From JBMYZL01 sp049610385 (GTDB taxonomy: Bacteria > Bacteroidota > Bacteroidia > Flavobacteriales_D > Sanyastnellaceae), in assembly GCA_049610385.1 (NCBI GenBank), contig JBMYZL010000011.1:1-64000 (forward strand): DNA of 64,000 nucleotides, in the 5' to 3' direction. Shown here piece after piece: positions 17,540-26,616 of the stretch. Both the position numbers and the translations under genes were made by a program. Each line of letters begins with the position of its first letter. Position 1 is the first letter of the stretch. A model generated the notes under the pieces. That model had not been told where the DNA came from. It saw only the letters and a list, made by a program, of their open reading frames with translations, and did not search any database.

Positions 17540-19099
17540 ATGATTTCCCCGAAAAGCCATTTAAAAACGACCATTAGAATTATGGTGTCGCTGGTTGCCA
17601 TCATCGCAAGTCTCCCTGTGGCCAGCGCACAGGGCCCAAGAACCACATTGATTGCCCCTGCCGATTTGTGGGTTCGAGCAGACATGGAAGTGGCCTGGGG
17701 AGACCCCATATTGGTCACGACCTGTGCCGGCATTGGCCCCATTCATGAAAGCGTTCAAGAATTGCCCATGAATGACGACAACAGCAAGACAATCATTCGT
17801 CATTTCAGTGTGACATGTCCTTGTGAAGAGATCATGTTGGAAGAACGACAATACATTCACATCCTACCCGCCACCCCCCTTCCAGAGGCAGTATCTGCTT
17901 CATGTTCGCCCATTTTCAATGCGGTTCCTGAAACCGTTGAGGTGGCCTTTGGTGCACCCGGCATCACGGTCATTGAGGCCTTGATGTCGGAGTCGAATTC
18001 ATTCAAGGCCACTGAAACGAGACATTTGCTCTGGAAAAACGAATGTGGCCTTGGGGCGGAATGGGTCGTTTGGGAAGCCACCGGACCTTGTGGAGAGGTT
18101 GAGCGTCAAACATTCACATTGCAAGTCGTCGCACAACATCCAAATTTTCAGGATTTGTCATTGGAACTGACCCAAGAAGTGAACCTCTCTGATTTCGATG
18201 CAGATGACTTTGGCGTGGGTCCATTGGCTGCAAATCATGCACTATGGCAAGGACTACATCCCGTGGAGGTTTATCGATCTTTAAGTGGCAATGGGGCTGA
18301 ACAATCAACCGGATCCATCGCCTTCCAGCGAGTGGCCATTGGGTGTGGAGGGAGCAACCATGGGGTGGCCAGCGTAGGAACTGAAACGGTTACTGTTGCA
18401 GGCAACATCGAGCCCTGGCTCGGTTTTCAAAATCATGTGGATATCCATTGTGGAATGCCCATTGAAGACTGGCCATTGGTCAGAGCGAGAGATCGGGAGG
18501 TCGGTCATTTTGGCGCCGGTCTGGAACAATTCCCCATACCCTATGATCAAATCGCAGATACCATACCGGGCGAGTGCAGTGGCAACTTCACCATTCTCCG
18601 TCACATTTCTGCAACAGATGCCGACGGAGCAGAGGTCAATGGCACCCAAACCCTGCATGTCACCGACACCTCTGCCCCCGACTTTTATGGAAGTCCGGAA
18701 GAACTTGTTTGGGCTGGCGAAAACTGGCCCCCAGTGGGCCCGACCGCCCAAGCTTTGGATGGATGCGATGGTCAGGTTGATTTGACTTGGGCGGACAGCA
18801 CAGATTGTGCCTCAGGACGCATCATTCGAGTGAACACAGCCACCGATGGCTGTGGAAATCGGAGTACTTTGAGGCAGGTTATTCTTCCTCAAGATTTCAC
18901 GGAGCCCCTTGTTTTAAACGTAGGATGCAACGACCCCAACGCCTTAAATTTCACAGGCGATGCATGTTTCCAAACTTCTCAATGCCTGTACGCTGAAAAT
19001 ACCGCTTGCCTAGGAGATTTGGACGAAAGCGGCCAAGTGTCTACGAATGATCTGCTTATTTTGTTGGGCATTTTTGGTACGTTCTGCGACACGCCATAA
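17540..19099 (+). CDS. Large secreted cysteine-rich protein with dockerin-like C-terminus
   Basis: A 519-residue protein with a signal peptide (ending VASAQ), a long region with HYR/Ig-like beta strands and regular cysteines (e.g. VTDTSAPDFYG, ALDGCDG), then a GCNDPNALNF...C...CLY module of the repeated DPNAxN type, and a last ~30 residues CLGDLDESGQVSTNDLLILL resembling a calcium-binding dockerin/EF-hand repeat ending GIFGTFC. I see no type A or B T9SS signal, so the terminal GDLDxSGxVxxxDLL module may be the attachment or sorting element (inference). The ATG at 17540 is preferred to a GTG 18 bases upstream. Function unknown. Confidence 0.78.
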   Translation: MISPKSHLKTTIRIMVSLVAIIASLPVASAQGPRTTLIAPADLWVRADMEVAWGDPILVTTCAGIGPIHESVQELPMNDDNSKTIIRHFSVTCPCEEIMLEERQYIHILPATPLPEAVSASCSPIFNAVPETVEVAFGAPGITVIEALMSESNSFKATETRHLLWKNECGLGAEWVVWEATGPCGEVERQTFTLQVVAQHPNFQDLSLELTQEVNLSDFDADDFGVGPLAANHALWQGLHPVEVYRSLSGNGAEQSTGSIAFQRVAIGCGGSNHGVASVGTETVTVAGNIEPWLGFQNHVDIHCGMPIEDWPLVRARDREVGHFGAGLEQFPIPYDQIADTIPGECSGNFTILRHISATDADGAEVNGTQTLHVTDTSAPDFYGSPEELVWAGENWPPVGPTAQALDGCDGQVDLTWADSTDCASGRIIRVNTATDGCGNRSTLRQVILPQDFTEPLVLNVGCNDPNALNFTGDACFQTSQCLYAENTACLGDLDESGQVSTNDLLILLGIFGTFCDTP

Positions 19100-19189
19100 C
19101 CATCCCTGCCAAATCCACTTCCAGCTCAAAGCGAGAAGTCGAGCATCCTCTGCTATCTTGGAGGCTGCACCCTTCTCAGCTTCTGATTC

Positions 19190-20689
19190 ATGCCCAAATA
19201 CATTCTCGCCCTCGATCAGGGAACTACAAGTTGTCGCAGCGCCATCATTGATGAAGCTGGGCAAATCTTGCACATCGCTCAACTTGAATTTCCGCAATAC
19301 TTTCCACAACCCGGTTGGGTCGAGCATGATGCACGTGAAATTTGGAACACCCAAAAGTCCACCATTCATCAAGTTCTGGAGAAAGCCCAGTTGAGTGCCA
19401 AAGACATCGCTGGCATCGGCATCACAAATCAACGAGAAACTGTCGTTGTTTGGGACCGTGCAACAGGCGAACCCGTGGGGCCAGCCATTGTATGGCAAGA
19501 TCGCCGCACGGCAAATCGTTGTGATGATTTGAAAACCGCTGGGCATGAAGCGACCATTCGCCACAAAACTGGATTGATTTTGGATGCCTATTTCTCGGGA
19601 ACCAAGGCCGCATGGATACTCGATGCGCATCCAAGCCACCGCGAAAGGGCAAAGTCAGGAGAATTGCTGTTCGGGACCATCGATACTTGGTTGATTTGGA
19701 ATTTGACCCAAGGCGAAAAGCACGTGACCGATGCCTCCAATGCTTCACGCACCATGCTTTTTAACTTGATTGAAGGAAGATGGGACGAGGAGTTGTGCAA
19801 CCTTTTGGGCGTCCCATCAGCGATGCTTCCTGAGGTTGTCGACAGCAGTGGCATCTGCGGGTGGGCCGAATGGGATGGCATTCAAATCCCCATCGCAGGC
19901 ATTGCAGGTGACCAGCAAGCTGCTTTGTTCGGGCAACAATGTTTGACGCCTGGCATGGCCAAAAACACATATGGCACAGGATGCTTTATGCTGATGAATA
20001 TCGGCATGAAACCTTCATTGTCATCGGAGCCATTGCTGACCACCGTGGCCTGGCGCATCCAAGGGGAACTGACTTATGCATTGGAAGGAAGTGTCTTCAT
20101 AGCCGGCGCCTTGACCCAATGGCTCCGAGACGAGATGAGATTTATCGACGAAGCTTCAGGAATTGAGGACTTGGCCAACGAGGTTGAGGACAATGGAGGC
20201 GTCACAGTCGTACCCGCCTTTGCTGGTTTGGGGTCCCCGCATTGGGTTCCTGAAGCCAGAGGCACAATCCTCGGCATCACCCGCGGAACCCGCCAGGGCC
20301 ACATCGCGAGAGCAGCGCTCGAAAGCATTGCCATGCAGTCTCAGGACGTCTTGATTTCCATGTTGCGATCCGCTCACATTTCGCTTGAAGAACTTCGCGT
20401 GGATGGAGGTGCTGCACAGAACAACCTACTCATGCAATACCAGGCGGACGTACTCGGATTGGACGTGGTGAGGCCCCAAACCCACGAAACCACTGTGCTT
20501 GGAGCTGCCTACCTGGCTGGATTGGGAACTGGAATTTGGCCCAATACCGAAGCCTTGCGCGCCAAGTGGTCAAGGGATCGAACCTTTTCACCCCAACAAT
20601 CTGATTCGTGGCGAGATGATCAAAAACGACAGTGGAACAGGGCATTGAATGCGGTCAAGGCTTGGGCTTTGGATTCTGGAAACCTTTGA
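19190..20689 (+). CDS. glpK: Glycerol kinase
   Basis: The 499-residue FGGY kinase that phosphorylates glycerol to sn-glycerol 3-phosphate. It shows LALDQGTTSCRS at the N-terminus, GIGITNQRETVVVWD, the glycerol-binding WQDRRT, GDQQAALFGQ, YGTGCFMLMN and the C-terminal DGGAAQNNLLMQYQADVLG. Length matches the family. It is the first gene of a glpK-glpD-glpF operon; glpD starts three bases after its stop. Confidence 0.97.
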   Translation: MPKYILALDQGTTSCRSAIIDEAGQILHIAQLEFPQYFPQPGWVEHDAREIWNTQKSTIHQVLEKAQLSAKDIAGIGITNQRETVVVWDRATGEPVGPAIVWQDRRTANRCDDLKTAGHEATIRHKTGLILDAYFSGTKAAWILDAHPSHRERAKSGELLFGTIDTWLIWNLTQGEKHVTDASNASRTMLFNLIEGRWDEELCNLLGVPSAMLPEVVDSSGICGWAEWDGIQIPIAGIAGDQQAALFGQQCLTPGMAKNTYGTGCFMLMNIGMKPSLSSEPLLTTVAWRIQGELTYALEGSVFIAGALTQWLRDEMRFIDEASGIEDLANEVEDNGGVTVVPAFAGLGSPHWVPEARGTILGITRGTRQGHIARAALESIAMQSQDVLISMLRSAHISLEELRVDGGAAQNNLLMQYQADVLGLDVVRPQTHETTVLGAAYLAGLGTGIWPNTEALRAKWSRDRTFSPQQSDSWRDDQKRQWNRALNAVKAWALDSGNL

Positions 20690-20691
20690 GC

Positions 20692-22215
20692 ATGGGACCA
20701 AGAAGTGCACATTGGCAACGCGTCCAAGAAGATGTCATCTGGGATGTGGTGGTGGTTGGTGGTGGTGCCACTGGCCTCGGCGTCGCCCTTCACGCCAGTG
20801 CGTTGGGCTGGAAAACCCTCCTCCTTGAGCGGGATGACTATGCCAAGGGCACCTCTTCAAGGAGCACCAAACTCATTCACGGCGGGGTCCGATACTTGGA
20901 GCAAGGCAACATTCGACTGGTCAAAGAGTCTCTGCGAGAGCGAGGCTTGTTGATGAAGAACGCCCCTCATTTGGTTCATGACATGGCCTTCGTCATCCCA
21001 ACTTACAGCCATTGGAGACGGTTGTATTTCACCTTGGGACTCAAGGTTTATGATCGATTGGCGGGTCGATTGGGGCTGGGAAAATCCAGGATGCTCTCCG
21101 TGACAGAGACCCATTCTGCATTGCCCAACATTTCGTCTGAAGGTCTGACAGGTGGTATTCTTTACCATGATGGCCAATTTGATGACGCCTTGCTCGCTGT
21201 TGCCTTGGCCCGAACAGCAGCAGCCGAAGGCGCAACGCTGGTCAACCATTGCAGTGTTGTCGGCTGGAACAAATCCCAAGGCCGAATCGCTTCTGCCGAA
21301 CTCGAAAACCATTGGACTGGCGAAAAACACACAGTTCGGGCCCATCAATTTGTCAATGCAACTGGTGCTTTTGTCGACGAGCTGATGCATGCCGATGCAT
21401 CCAACCATCGCCCCATCATTCAACCCAGTCAAGGGGTTCACGTCGTTGTAGATGGCTCCTTTTTGCCCGGTTCATCTGCCATGTTGATTCCCCGAACCGA
21501 TGATGGACGGATTCTGTTTGCTGTCCCCTGGCATGGACACACGTTGTTGGGCACAACAGATACAGAAATGAAGTCAACGAAAAGGGAGCCTGTGGCCCTA
21601 GAAGAAGAAATTGATTTCATTATCAACCACACATCAAGATATCTCGTCAAACCGCCCAAAGCATCAGATATTCTCAGTGCTTTCGCGGGCATCCGGCCAT
21701 TGGTCAAAGCCCAAACCAATTCCACATCAGCGCTGTCGAGAGACCACACCATTCACCTCAGCCGGTCCGGTCTTCTCACGATCGCTGGGGGCAAGTGGAC
21801 CACGTATCGCAAAATGGCGGCGGATGTCATCAAGCACATCTCGAAAAATCTGCCCTCACCTCCCAAGCGAATCGACACCCGGATGATGCGCTTGGTGGGG
21901 ATCAGTGAGGCACCATGGCCTGCCCAAGCGAGCAAACTGCCTTCGGATGAACTCGAAACATGGGTACGACGAGCCGCAGAACAAACCCAATGCATGACCG
22001 TAGAAGATTTTCTCGCACGGAGAACCCGTGATTTGTTTTTGGATGCGCGTGAAGCCATGCGGATTGCTCCAGCTGTTGCCACAATCTTGAAAACGCATCA
22101 TCAAACCTCCAACTCCTGGGCAGATGACCAAGTTTCAGCGTTCCAAAAGTTGGCGAGGGAGTATCTTCCCCATTCATTTCGGGCGGAATGCCCAAACTCA
22201 AAACCGAACACATGA
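20692..22215 (+). CDS. glpD: Aerobic glycerol-3-phosphate dehydrogenase
   Basis: A 507-residue FAD-dependent dehydrogenase that oxidises glycerol 3-phosphate to dihydroxyacetone phosphate and passes electrons to the quinone pool at the inner membrane. The dinucleotide motif GGGATGLG is at ~23-30, followed by the family's STKLIHGGVRYLEQGN. GTTDTE, AGIRPLV and GLLTIAGGKWTTYR identify GlpD, with the C-terminal DAO_C domain after them. I use the ATG at 20692, just after the glpK stop; an in-frame start inside glpK (20632) is unlikely. The stop overlaps the glpF start (ATGA). Confidence 0.96.
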   Translation: MGPRSAHWQRVQEDVIWDVVVVGGGATGLGVALHASALGWKTLLLERDDYAKGTSSRSTKLIHGGVRYLEQGNIRLVKESLRERGLLMKNAPHLVHDMAFVIPTYSHWRRLYFTLGLKVYDRLAGRLGLGKSRMLSVTETHSALPNISSEGLTGGILYHDGQFDDALLAVALARTAAAEGATLVNHCSVVGWNKSQGRIASAELENHWTGEKHTVRAHQFVNATGAFVDELMHADASNHRPIIQPSQGVHVVVDGSFLPGSSAMLIPRTDDGRILFAVPWHGHTLLGTTDTEMKSTKREPVALEEEIDFIINHTSRYLVKPPKASDILSAFAGIRPLVKAQTNSTSALSRDHTIHLSRSGLLTIAGGKWTTYRKMAADVIKHISKNLPSPPKRIDTRMMRLVGISEAPWPAQASKLPSDELETWVRRAAEQTQCMTVEDFLARRTRDLFLDAREAMRIAPAVATILKTHHQTSNSWADDQVSAFQKLAREYLPHSFRAECPNSKPNT

Positions 22216-22925
22216 CTCCAGCGATTGCAGAATTCATCGGTACGGCCTTGCTCATCTTGGTGGGGTGCAGCGTGAATGCCAACGTGGTTCTGACTGGAAC
22301 CAAAGGCCAAAATTCTGGCTGGACTGTCATTACCCTGGGATGGGGATTGGCAGTGTTTTTGGGGGTTTACACCGCCACTCACCTTGGGGGGAGTGGGCAC
22401 CTGAATCCCGCAGTCACTTTGGGCCTGGCGATGTTTAAAGAAATGGATACGGCCTTGGTGCCTGGCTACCTGATTGGGCAGTTGTCCGGTGCCATGTTGG
22501 GGGCGACTTTGACTTGGTCCGCCTTCCATCCCCACTTCCGTCAAACGGAAAATCCAGATTTGAAATTGGCCGTATTCAGCACTTCACCGGCAATCAGAAA
22601 CCTGCCTTCCAACTTCGTGACAGAGGTCCTTGGAACCTTTGTTTTGATGCTGGGAGCACTTACCGCATCACCTCCATCAGACAGCTTGGGTGCATTGGAT
22701 GCCTTACCAGTGGCACTTTTGGTGATGGGCATCGGCGCAGGTCTCGGAGGTCCAACTGGGTATGCCATCAATCCCGCAAGAGACCTTGGACCGCGCATCA
22801 TGCATCAATTGCTGCCCATTTCAAAAAAAGGTGACAGCGACTGGCCTTATGCCTGGATACCTGTGCTAGCACCCATCATCGGAAGCACATTGGCCGTCGG
22901 ATTGTACATCATCCTTCGTCCTTGA
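22212..22925 (+). CDS. glpF: Glycerol uptake facilitator (aquaglyceroporin)
   Basis: A 237-residue MIP channel with six transmembrane segments and two half-helices. The NPA boxes are N65-P-A (GHLNPAVTLG) and N187-P-A-R-D (INPARDLGPR). The Asp after the second NPAR is typical of glycerol facilitators and not of water-only aquaporins. The ATG at 22212 overlaps the glpD stop; another ATG at 22188 would overlap glpD by 28 bases. With glpK and glpD it forms a pathway from uptake to oxidation. The 3' end overlaps the convergent DUF2130 gene by 17 bases. Confidence 0.93.
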   Translation: MTPAIAEFIGTALLILVGCSVNANVVLTGTKGQNSGWTVITLGWGLAVFLGVYTATHLGGSGHLNPAVTLGLAMFKEMDTALVPGYLIGQLSGAMLGATLTWSAFHPHFRQTENPDLKLAVFSTSPAIRNLPSNFVTEVLGTFVLMLGALTASPPSDSLGALDALPVALLVMGIGAGLGGPTGYAINPARDLGPRIMHQLLPISKKGDSDWPYAWIPVLAPIIGSTLAVGLYIILRP

Positions 22926-24186
22926 GGTGGTTAAACTTGGCCTGCATGGTGGGGTTGTTCCAGGTCAGTTTTCGAACAGAAAGTTCCTGAGACTTGCTGT
23001 TCGCCAAGCGCAATTGATTTTCAGATGTCAACAATGCCTTTTTGGTCTTTTCCAAATGGGAAATGGACTTGTCAATTTCCTCAATGGCCTTCAAGAAATT
23101 TCGATTCGCGGATTCGTAATTTTTGCCAAAGGCATTTTTAAACGCTTCCAAGCGATCCTCAAAATGGGTGATGTCCAAATTTTGGTTTTTCACGCGGGCC
23201 AGCTCACTCTTGTAAGCCATGGCATTGTGCGCCGCATTTCTGAGCAATGAAATGATTGGAATGAAAAACTGGGGACGAATCACATACATCTTGGGGTGTA
23301 CATGGGAGACATCCACAATGCCCGTGTTGTACAAATCATGATCCTGTTCGAGCAAGCTCACCAGCACCGCATATTCACAGTTTTTTGTCTCTCTGTCCTT
23401 GTGCAGTTTGTCCAAGAAATCAGCATTGCGTTTTTTTGACGCGGTCTCATCGCGTTCATTTTTCATCTCAAACATGATGCTGATGAGTTCATGGCCTTCT
23501 GCATCCTCCTCGCGGTAGATGTAATCCCCTTTCGTACCGAGTTTCACGTCGTTGTCCTTCTCAAATGTGGCATTTTGAAAGCCAATCGAACGAACGCGGT
23601 TGAACTCATTCTCACAATGCAGTTCGAGTGTCTCCCCCACCATTTTAGTCGAGAGTTTCGCCTTCATATCCCGCAGACGATTCATCTCATCTTCTTTGTG
23701 TTTGATGATTTCATCCTTTCCCTGTAGCGCCTGCAAATGTTGTGACTTCATGGCTTCCAGTTGGTTCTTGGCTTCCGACTGTTGAATCCTGATTTCGCCT
23801 TCGAGTCCCACCTTTTCCTTCTCCAGGGATTTGATGGATTCTGCAATGGCCAACCGCTTTTCATTTTCAGCATTTTCCAGGGATGACTTGAGGGTTGCCA
23901 TGGCTTCTCGTTGTTTCACCAATTCTTCCCGGAAGTCACTTTCGATCTTTTGTTTCTCTTGTGCCCAAGTCCACTGCATTTGCTCTTTCAATAGCTCGAA
24001 ATCTGTGGCTTTCTGCTTCTCTGCGGCAGCCAGTTGCTTTTCCAATTCTTGATCAAATTCTGCTGTTCGGATCTGCCGTTGGATTTCCGCATATGCAGAC
24101 TCATCGATTTTGAAAGCCGTTTGGCACTGGGGACATTTGATGTCTTTCATCCACTGAATATTGCTTGGTTTTTGTGCGGAATTCAT
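22909..24186 (-). CDS. DUF2130 domain coiled-coil protein
   Basis: A 425-residue protein: an N-terminal zinc-ribbon half with one CxxC (CPQCQTAF), a long charged coiled coil (~30-180), then the DUF2130 domain (ELHCENEFNRVRSIGF, KGDYIYRE, MFEMKNERDET, NADFLDKLHKDRE, CEYAVLVSLLE). That domain has a nuclease-like strand order with E-x-K, so a PD-(D/E)xK relation is conceivable, but function is unestablished. An alternative ATG at 24150 starts MKDIKCPQC. The gene ends within glpF and lies downstream of the tRNA-Ser gene, separated by a terminator. Confidence 0.85.
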   Translation of the reverse strand: MNSAQKPSNIQWMKDIKCPQCQTAFKIDESAYAEIQRQIRTAEFDQELEKQLAAAEKQKATDFELLKEQMQWTWAQEKQKIESDFREELVKQREAMATLKSSLENAENEKRLAIAESIKSLEKEKVGLEGEIRIQQSEAKNQLEAMKSQHLQALQGKDEIIKHKEDEMNRLRDMKAKLSTKMVGETLELHCENEFNRVRSIGFQNATFEKDNDVKLGTKGDYIYREEDAEGHELISIMFEMKNERDETASKKRNADFLDKLHKDRETKNCEYAVLVSLLEQDHDLYNTGIVDVSHVHPKMYVIRPQFFIPIISLLRNAAHNAMAYKSELARVKNQNLDITHFEDRLEAFKNAFGKNYESANRNFLKAIEEIDKSISHLEKTKKALLTSENQLRLANSKSQELSVRKLTWNNPTMQAKFNHLKDEG

Positions 24187-24249
24187 CTATTCCACACTGG
24201 AACAGGAAGGTAGTCAAATCCAGATGCCTGTTCACCTTCCATTTCGATG

Positions 24250-24276
24250 AAAAAAAACGCCCGCTGACGCGGGCGC
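24250..24276 (-). terminator. Rho-independent terminator of tRNA-Ser
   Basis: On the minus strand CGCCCGC, loop GTCA, GCGGGCG (24258-24275) is followed by a run of eight T. The 7-base-pair GC stem lies 16 bases beyond the tRNA 3' end and separates it from the DUF2130 gene. Confidence 0.85.
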
Positions 24277-24291
24277 TTTCATTTCAAAGGG

Positions 24292-24377
24292 CGGAGGCTG
24301 AGGGATTCGAACCCCCGGTACCTTGCGGCACGCCGGTTTTCAAGACCGGTGCAATCGACCAACTCTGCCAAACCTCC
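24292..24377 (-). tRNA. tRNA-Ser (anticodon UGA)
   Basis: An 86-base class II tRNA. The acceptor stem GGAGGTT pairs with AGCCTCC, the discriminator base is G as usual for bacterial serine tRNAs, the anticodon stem CCGGT/ACCGG holds the loop with TGA, a long variable arm (GTGCCGCAAGGTACC region) follows and the T loop is GTTCGAATC. The CCA end is not encoded. It reads UCA-type serine codons. Confidence 0.95.
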
Positions 24378-24386
24378 TTGGGCGCG

Positions 24387-24418
24387 CAAAAATAACGCAA
24401 GGAGCCGGAAAATACAAA
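24387..24418 (-). promoter_or_regulatory. Consensus promoter of tRNA-Ser
   Basis: On the minus strand TTTG (24415-24418) and TATTTTTG (24387-24394) are separated by exactly 20 bases, a full match to the Bacteroidota consensus. The -7 box ends 9 bases before the mature tRNA 5' end, so the 5' leader is very short. Confidence 0.75.
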
Positions 24419-24501
24419 GAGCTCCATCGGAATGAAAGAACCTGAAGGCATTCAAAACCTTTACCTAATTTTCCGTCAACATCTCCCTCAACCTCAAAAA
24501 G

Positions 24502-26424
24502 ATGAATTCTTCTGATTCCACGCCGCTCGCCCTGTTCCGCATCCGAAACTTAACCGAATACCATTCGGCATACCAGAAGAGTGTCGAAAATCCAGATGGC
24601 TTTTGGTCGGAAATCGCTGAATCTTTTCATTGGCATCAACCCTGGAAACAAGTCTGCGATTGGGAGTTTAATACGCCTCGTGTAAAATGGTTTGAGGGTG
24701 GTGTTGTGAACATCACAGAAAATGCCTTGGACCGCCACTTGGACAGTCGTGGAGACAAAATCGCTTTGATTTGGGAGCCCAATGAACCGTCAGATTCAGC
24801 ACTGCATCTGACTTACAAAGCATTGTATGAAAGGGTTTGCCGTTTTGCCAACGGGCTCAAAGCCCAAGGCATCGGCAAGGGTGATCGGGTCATTTTGTAC
24901 ATGCCCATGGTGCCTGAACTGGCCATTGCAGTGCTCGCTTGCGCCCGCATCGGAGCGGTTCATTCCGTGGTTTTCGCTGGATTCAGTGCTCAAGCGATCG
25001 CAGACCGAATTCAAGATGCAGGAGCCAAGGCGGTCATCACGGCAGATGGATTGCGACGAGGTACAAAACGTGTGCCGCTCAAGCCCATTGTAGACGATGC
25101 GCTCACCCATTGTCCAACAGTCGAACAGGTCATTGTCTTGGAAGTTTTGGGCAAAAAAATGGAGAAAAAGGTTGACCGGGATGTCACCTGGAATGAAGTG
25201 GAGTCTGGCATGGACAGCACGTGCCCGGCAGAACCCATGGACAGCGAGGACGCCCTGTTCATTCTCTACACGAGCGGATCGACTGGAAAACCCAAGGGGG
25301 TGGTTCACAGCCATGGCGGATACATGGTCTACACAGCTTATTCCTTCGCCAACGTCTTTCAAGTGGATGAACAAGATGTGTTCTGGTGCACAGCAGACAT
25401 CGGATGGATCACGGGGCACAGCTACATCGTCTACGGACCTTTGCTCAATGGGGCAACGACCGTCATGTTTGAAGGGGTTCCCACTTATCCGGATGCGGGC
25501 CGGTTTTGGCAAATATGCGACAGGCACAACATCAATCAATTTTATACCGCCCCGACGGCCATTCGATCTCTGATGACTTGGGGAGAAGGTCCTGTAAACG
25601 CGGCAAAACTCAATTCATTGAAAGTGCTGGGTACAGTCGGAGAACCCATCAATGAAGAAGCTTGGCAATGGTATCATAAATACGTAGGGAAAGGCCGGTG
25701 TCCGATCGTGGATACTTGGTGGCAAACAGAAACTGGGGGCATCATGATCAGTGGCCTTGGAGACATCAGTCCCCAAAAACCTGCCCACGCGGGTTGGCCA
25801 TTGCCTGGAATTCAGCCGGTGTTGTTGAATGCTGAAGGTCAAGAGTTGGAGGGCACAGATGTTGAGGGGTACTTGGCCATTCGCTACCCATGGCCATCCA
25901 TGATTCGCACGACATACGGCGACCACGAACGCTGCCGACTCACGTATTTTTCACATTTTTCCGGTTATTATTTCACCGGAGATGGAGCCAAAAGGGATTC
26001 AGAGGGTTTGTTTCGAATCATCGGCCGTGTAGATGATGTCATCAATGTCAGTGGTCACCGTTTTGGCACGGCAGAAATCGAGAATGCCATCAATGGAGCC
26101 CATCTGGTGGTGGAATCTGCGGTAGTTGGCTACCCGCATCCTGTCAAGGGCCAGGCCATCTATGCTTTTGTCGTTTGTGAAAAATGGCCCGAAAATGAGG
26201 AATCTGCGAGATCCATCGTCATTGACGCTGTGGTTCATGGCATTGGCAAAATTGCCAAACCAGACAAAATTCAGTTCGCAACAAGCCTCCCCAAAACGCG
26301 TTCGGGAAAAATCATGCGACGCATCCTGCGTAAAGTAGCTGAAGGCGCCCCCGATGAGCTTGGCGACACCTCTACCCTCCTCGAGCCAAAGGTCGTTGAA
26401 GAGATTGTGGATGGAGCCCTGTGA
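24502..26424 (+). CDS. acs: Acetyl-CoA synthetase (acetate-CoA ligase, AMP-forming)
   Basis: A 640-residue adenylate-forming enzyme that converts acetate, ATP and CoA to acetyl-CoA. The P-loop is YTSGSTGKPKGVVHSHGG, the acetate-pocket tryptophan region is DTWWQTETGG, and the C-terminal catalytic lysine is Lys603 in KTRSGKIMRR, the usual site of regulatory acetylation. IGWITGHSYIVYGPL is the typical Acs segment. No acetyltransferase or deacetylase lies beside it. Confidence 0.96.
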   Translation: MNSSDSTPLALFRIRNLTEYHSAYQKSVENPDGFWSEIAESFHWHQPWKQVCDWEFNTPRVKWFEGGVVNITENALDRHLDSRGDKIALIWEPNEPSDSALHLTYKALYERVCRFANGLKAQGIGKGDRVILYMPMVPELAIAVLACARIGAVHSVVFAGFSAQAIADRIQDAGAKAVITADGLRRGTKRVPLKPIVDDALTHCPTVEQVIVLEVLGKKMEKKVDRDVTWNEVESGMDSTCPAEPMDSEDALFILYTSGSTGKPKGVVHSHGGYMVYTAYSFANVFQVDEQDVFWCTADIGWITGHSYIVYGPLLNGATTVMFEGVPTYPDAGRFWQICDRHNINQFYTAPTAIRSLMTWGEGPVNAAKLNSLKVLGTVGEPINEEAWQWYHKYVGKGRCPIVDTWWQTETGGIMISGLGDISPQKPAHAGWPLPGIQPVLLNAEGQELEGTDVEGYLAIRYPWPSMIRTTYGDHERCRLTYFSHFSGYYFTGDGAKRDSEGLFRIIGRVDDVINVSGHRFGTAEIENAINGAHLVVESAVVGYPHPVKGQAIYAFVVCEKWPENEESARSIVIDAVVHGIGKIAKPDKIQFATSLPKTRSGKIMRRILRKVAEGAPDELGDTSTLLEPKVVEEIVDGAL

Positions 26425-26616
26425 GGAGTTCCATCAATCACCAGCATGGCCGATACGGATCAGGACCATGAGCCAACCCTCCACATCAACCTTGCCTAAA
26501 GCGCTCCAGAGGCGATTCCCAGGGATGCCTCAACCATGTCAATTTGGCAAACTGGAATTTGAAGGTCTTTCTCAAGTGATGAAAACATCTGAAAAAAGCA
26601 CTAATTTCGTTTGCTC
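26425..26616 (+). other. Intergenic stretch, no supported feature
   Basis: About 190 bases between acs and the next gene on the same strand. A short in-frame reading from 26469 (beginning MSQPSTSTLPK) runs on into the next gene in another frame and has no recognisable features. The best -7-like word (TAATTTCG near 26602) lacks a TTTG upstream. Confidence 0.3.
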
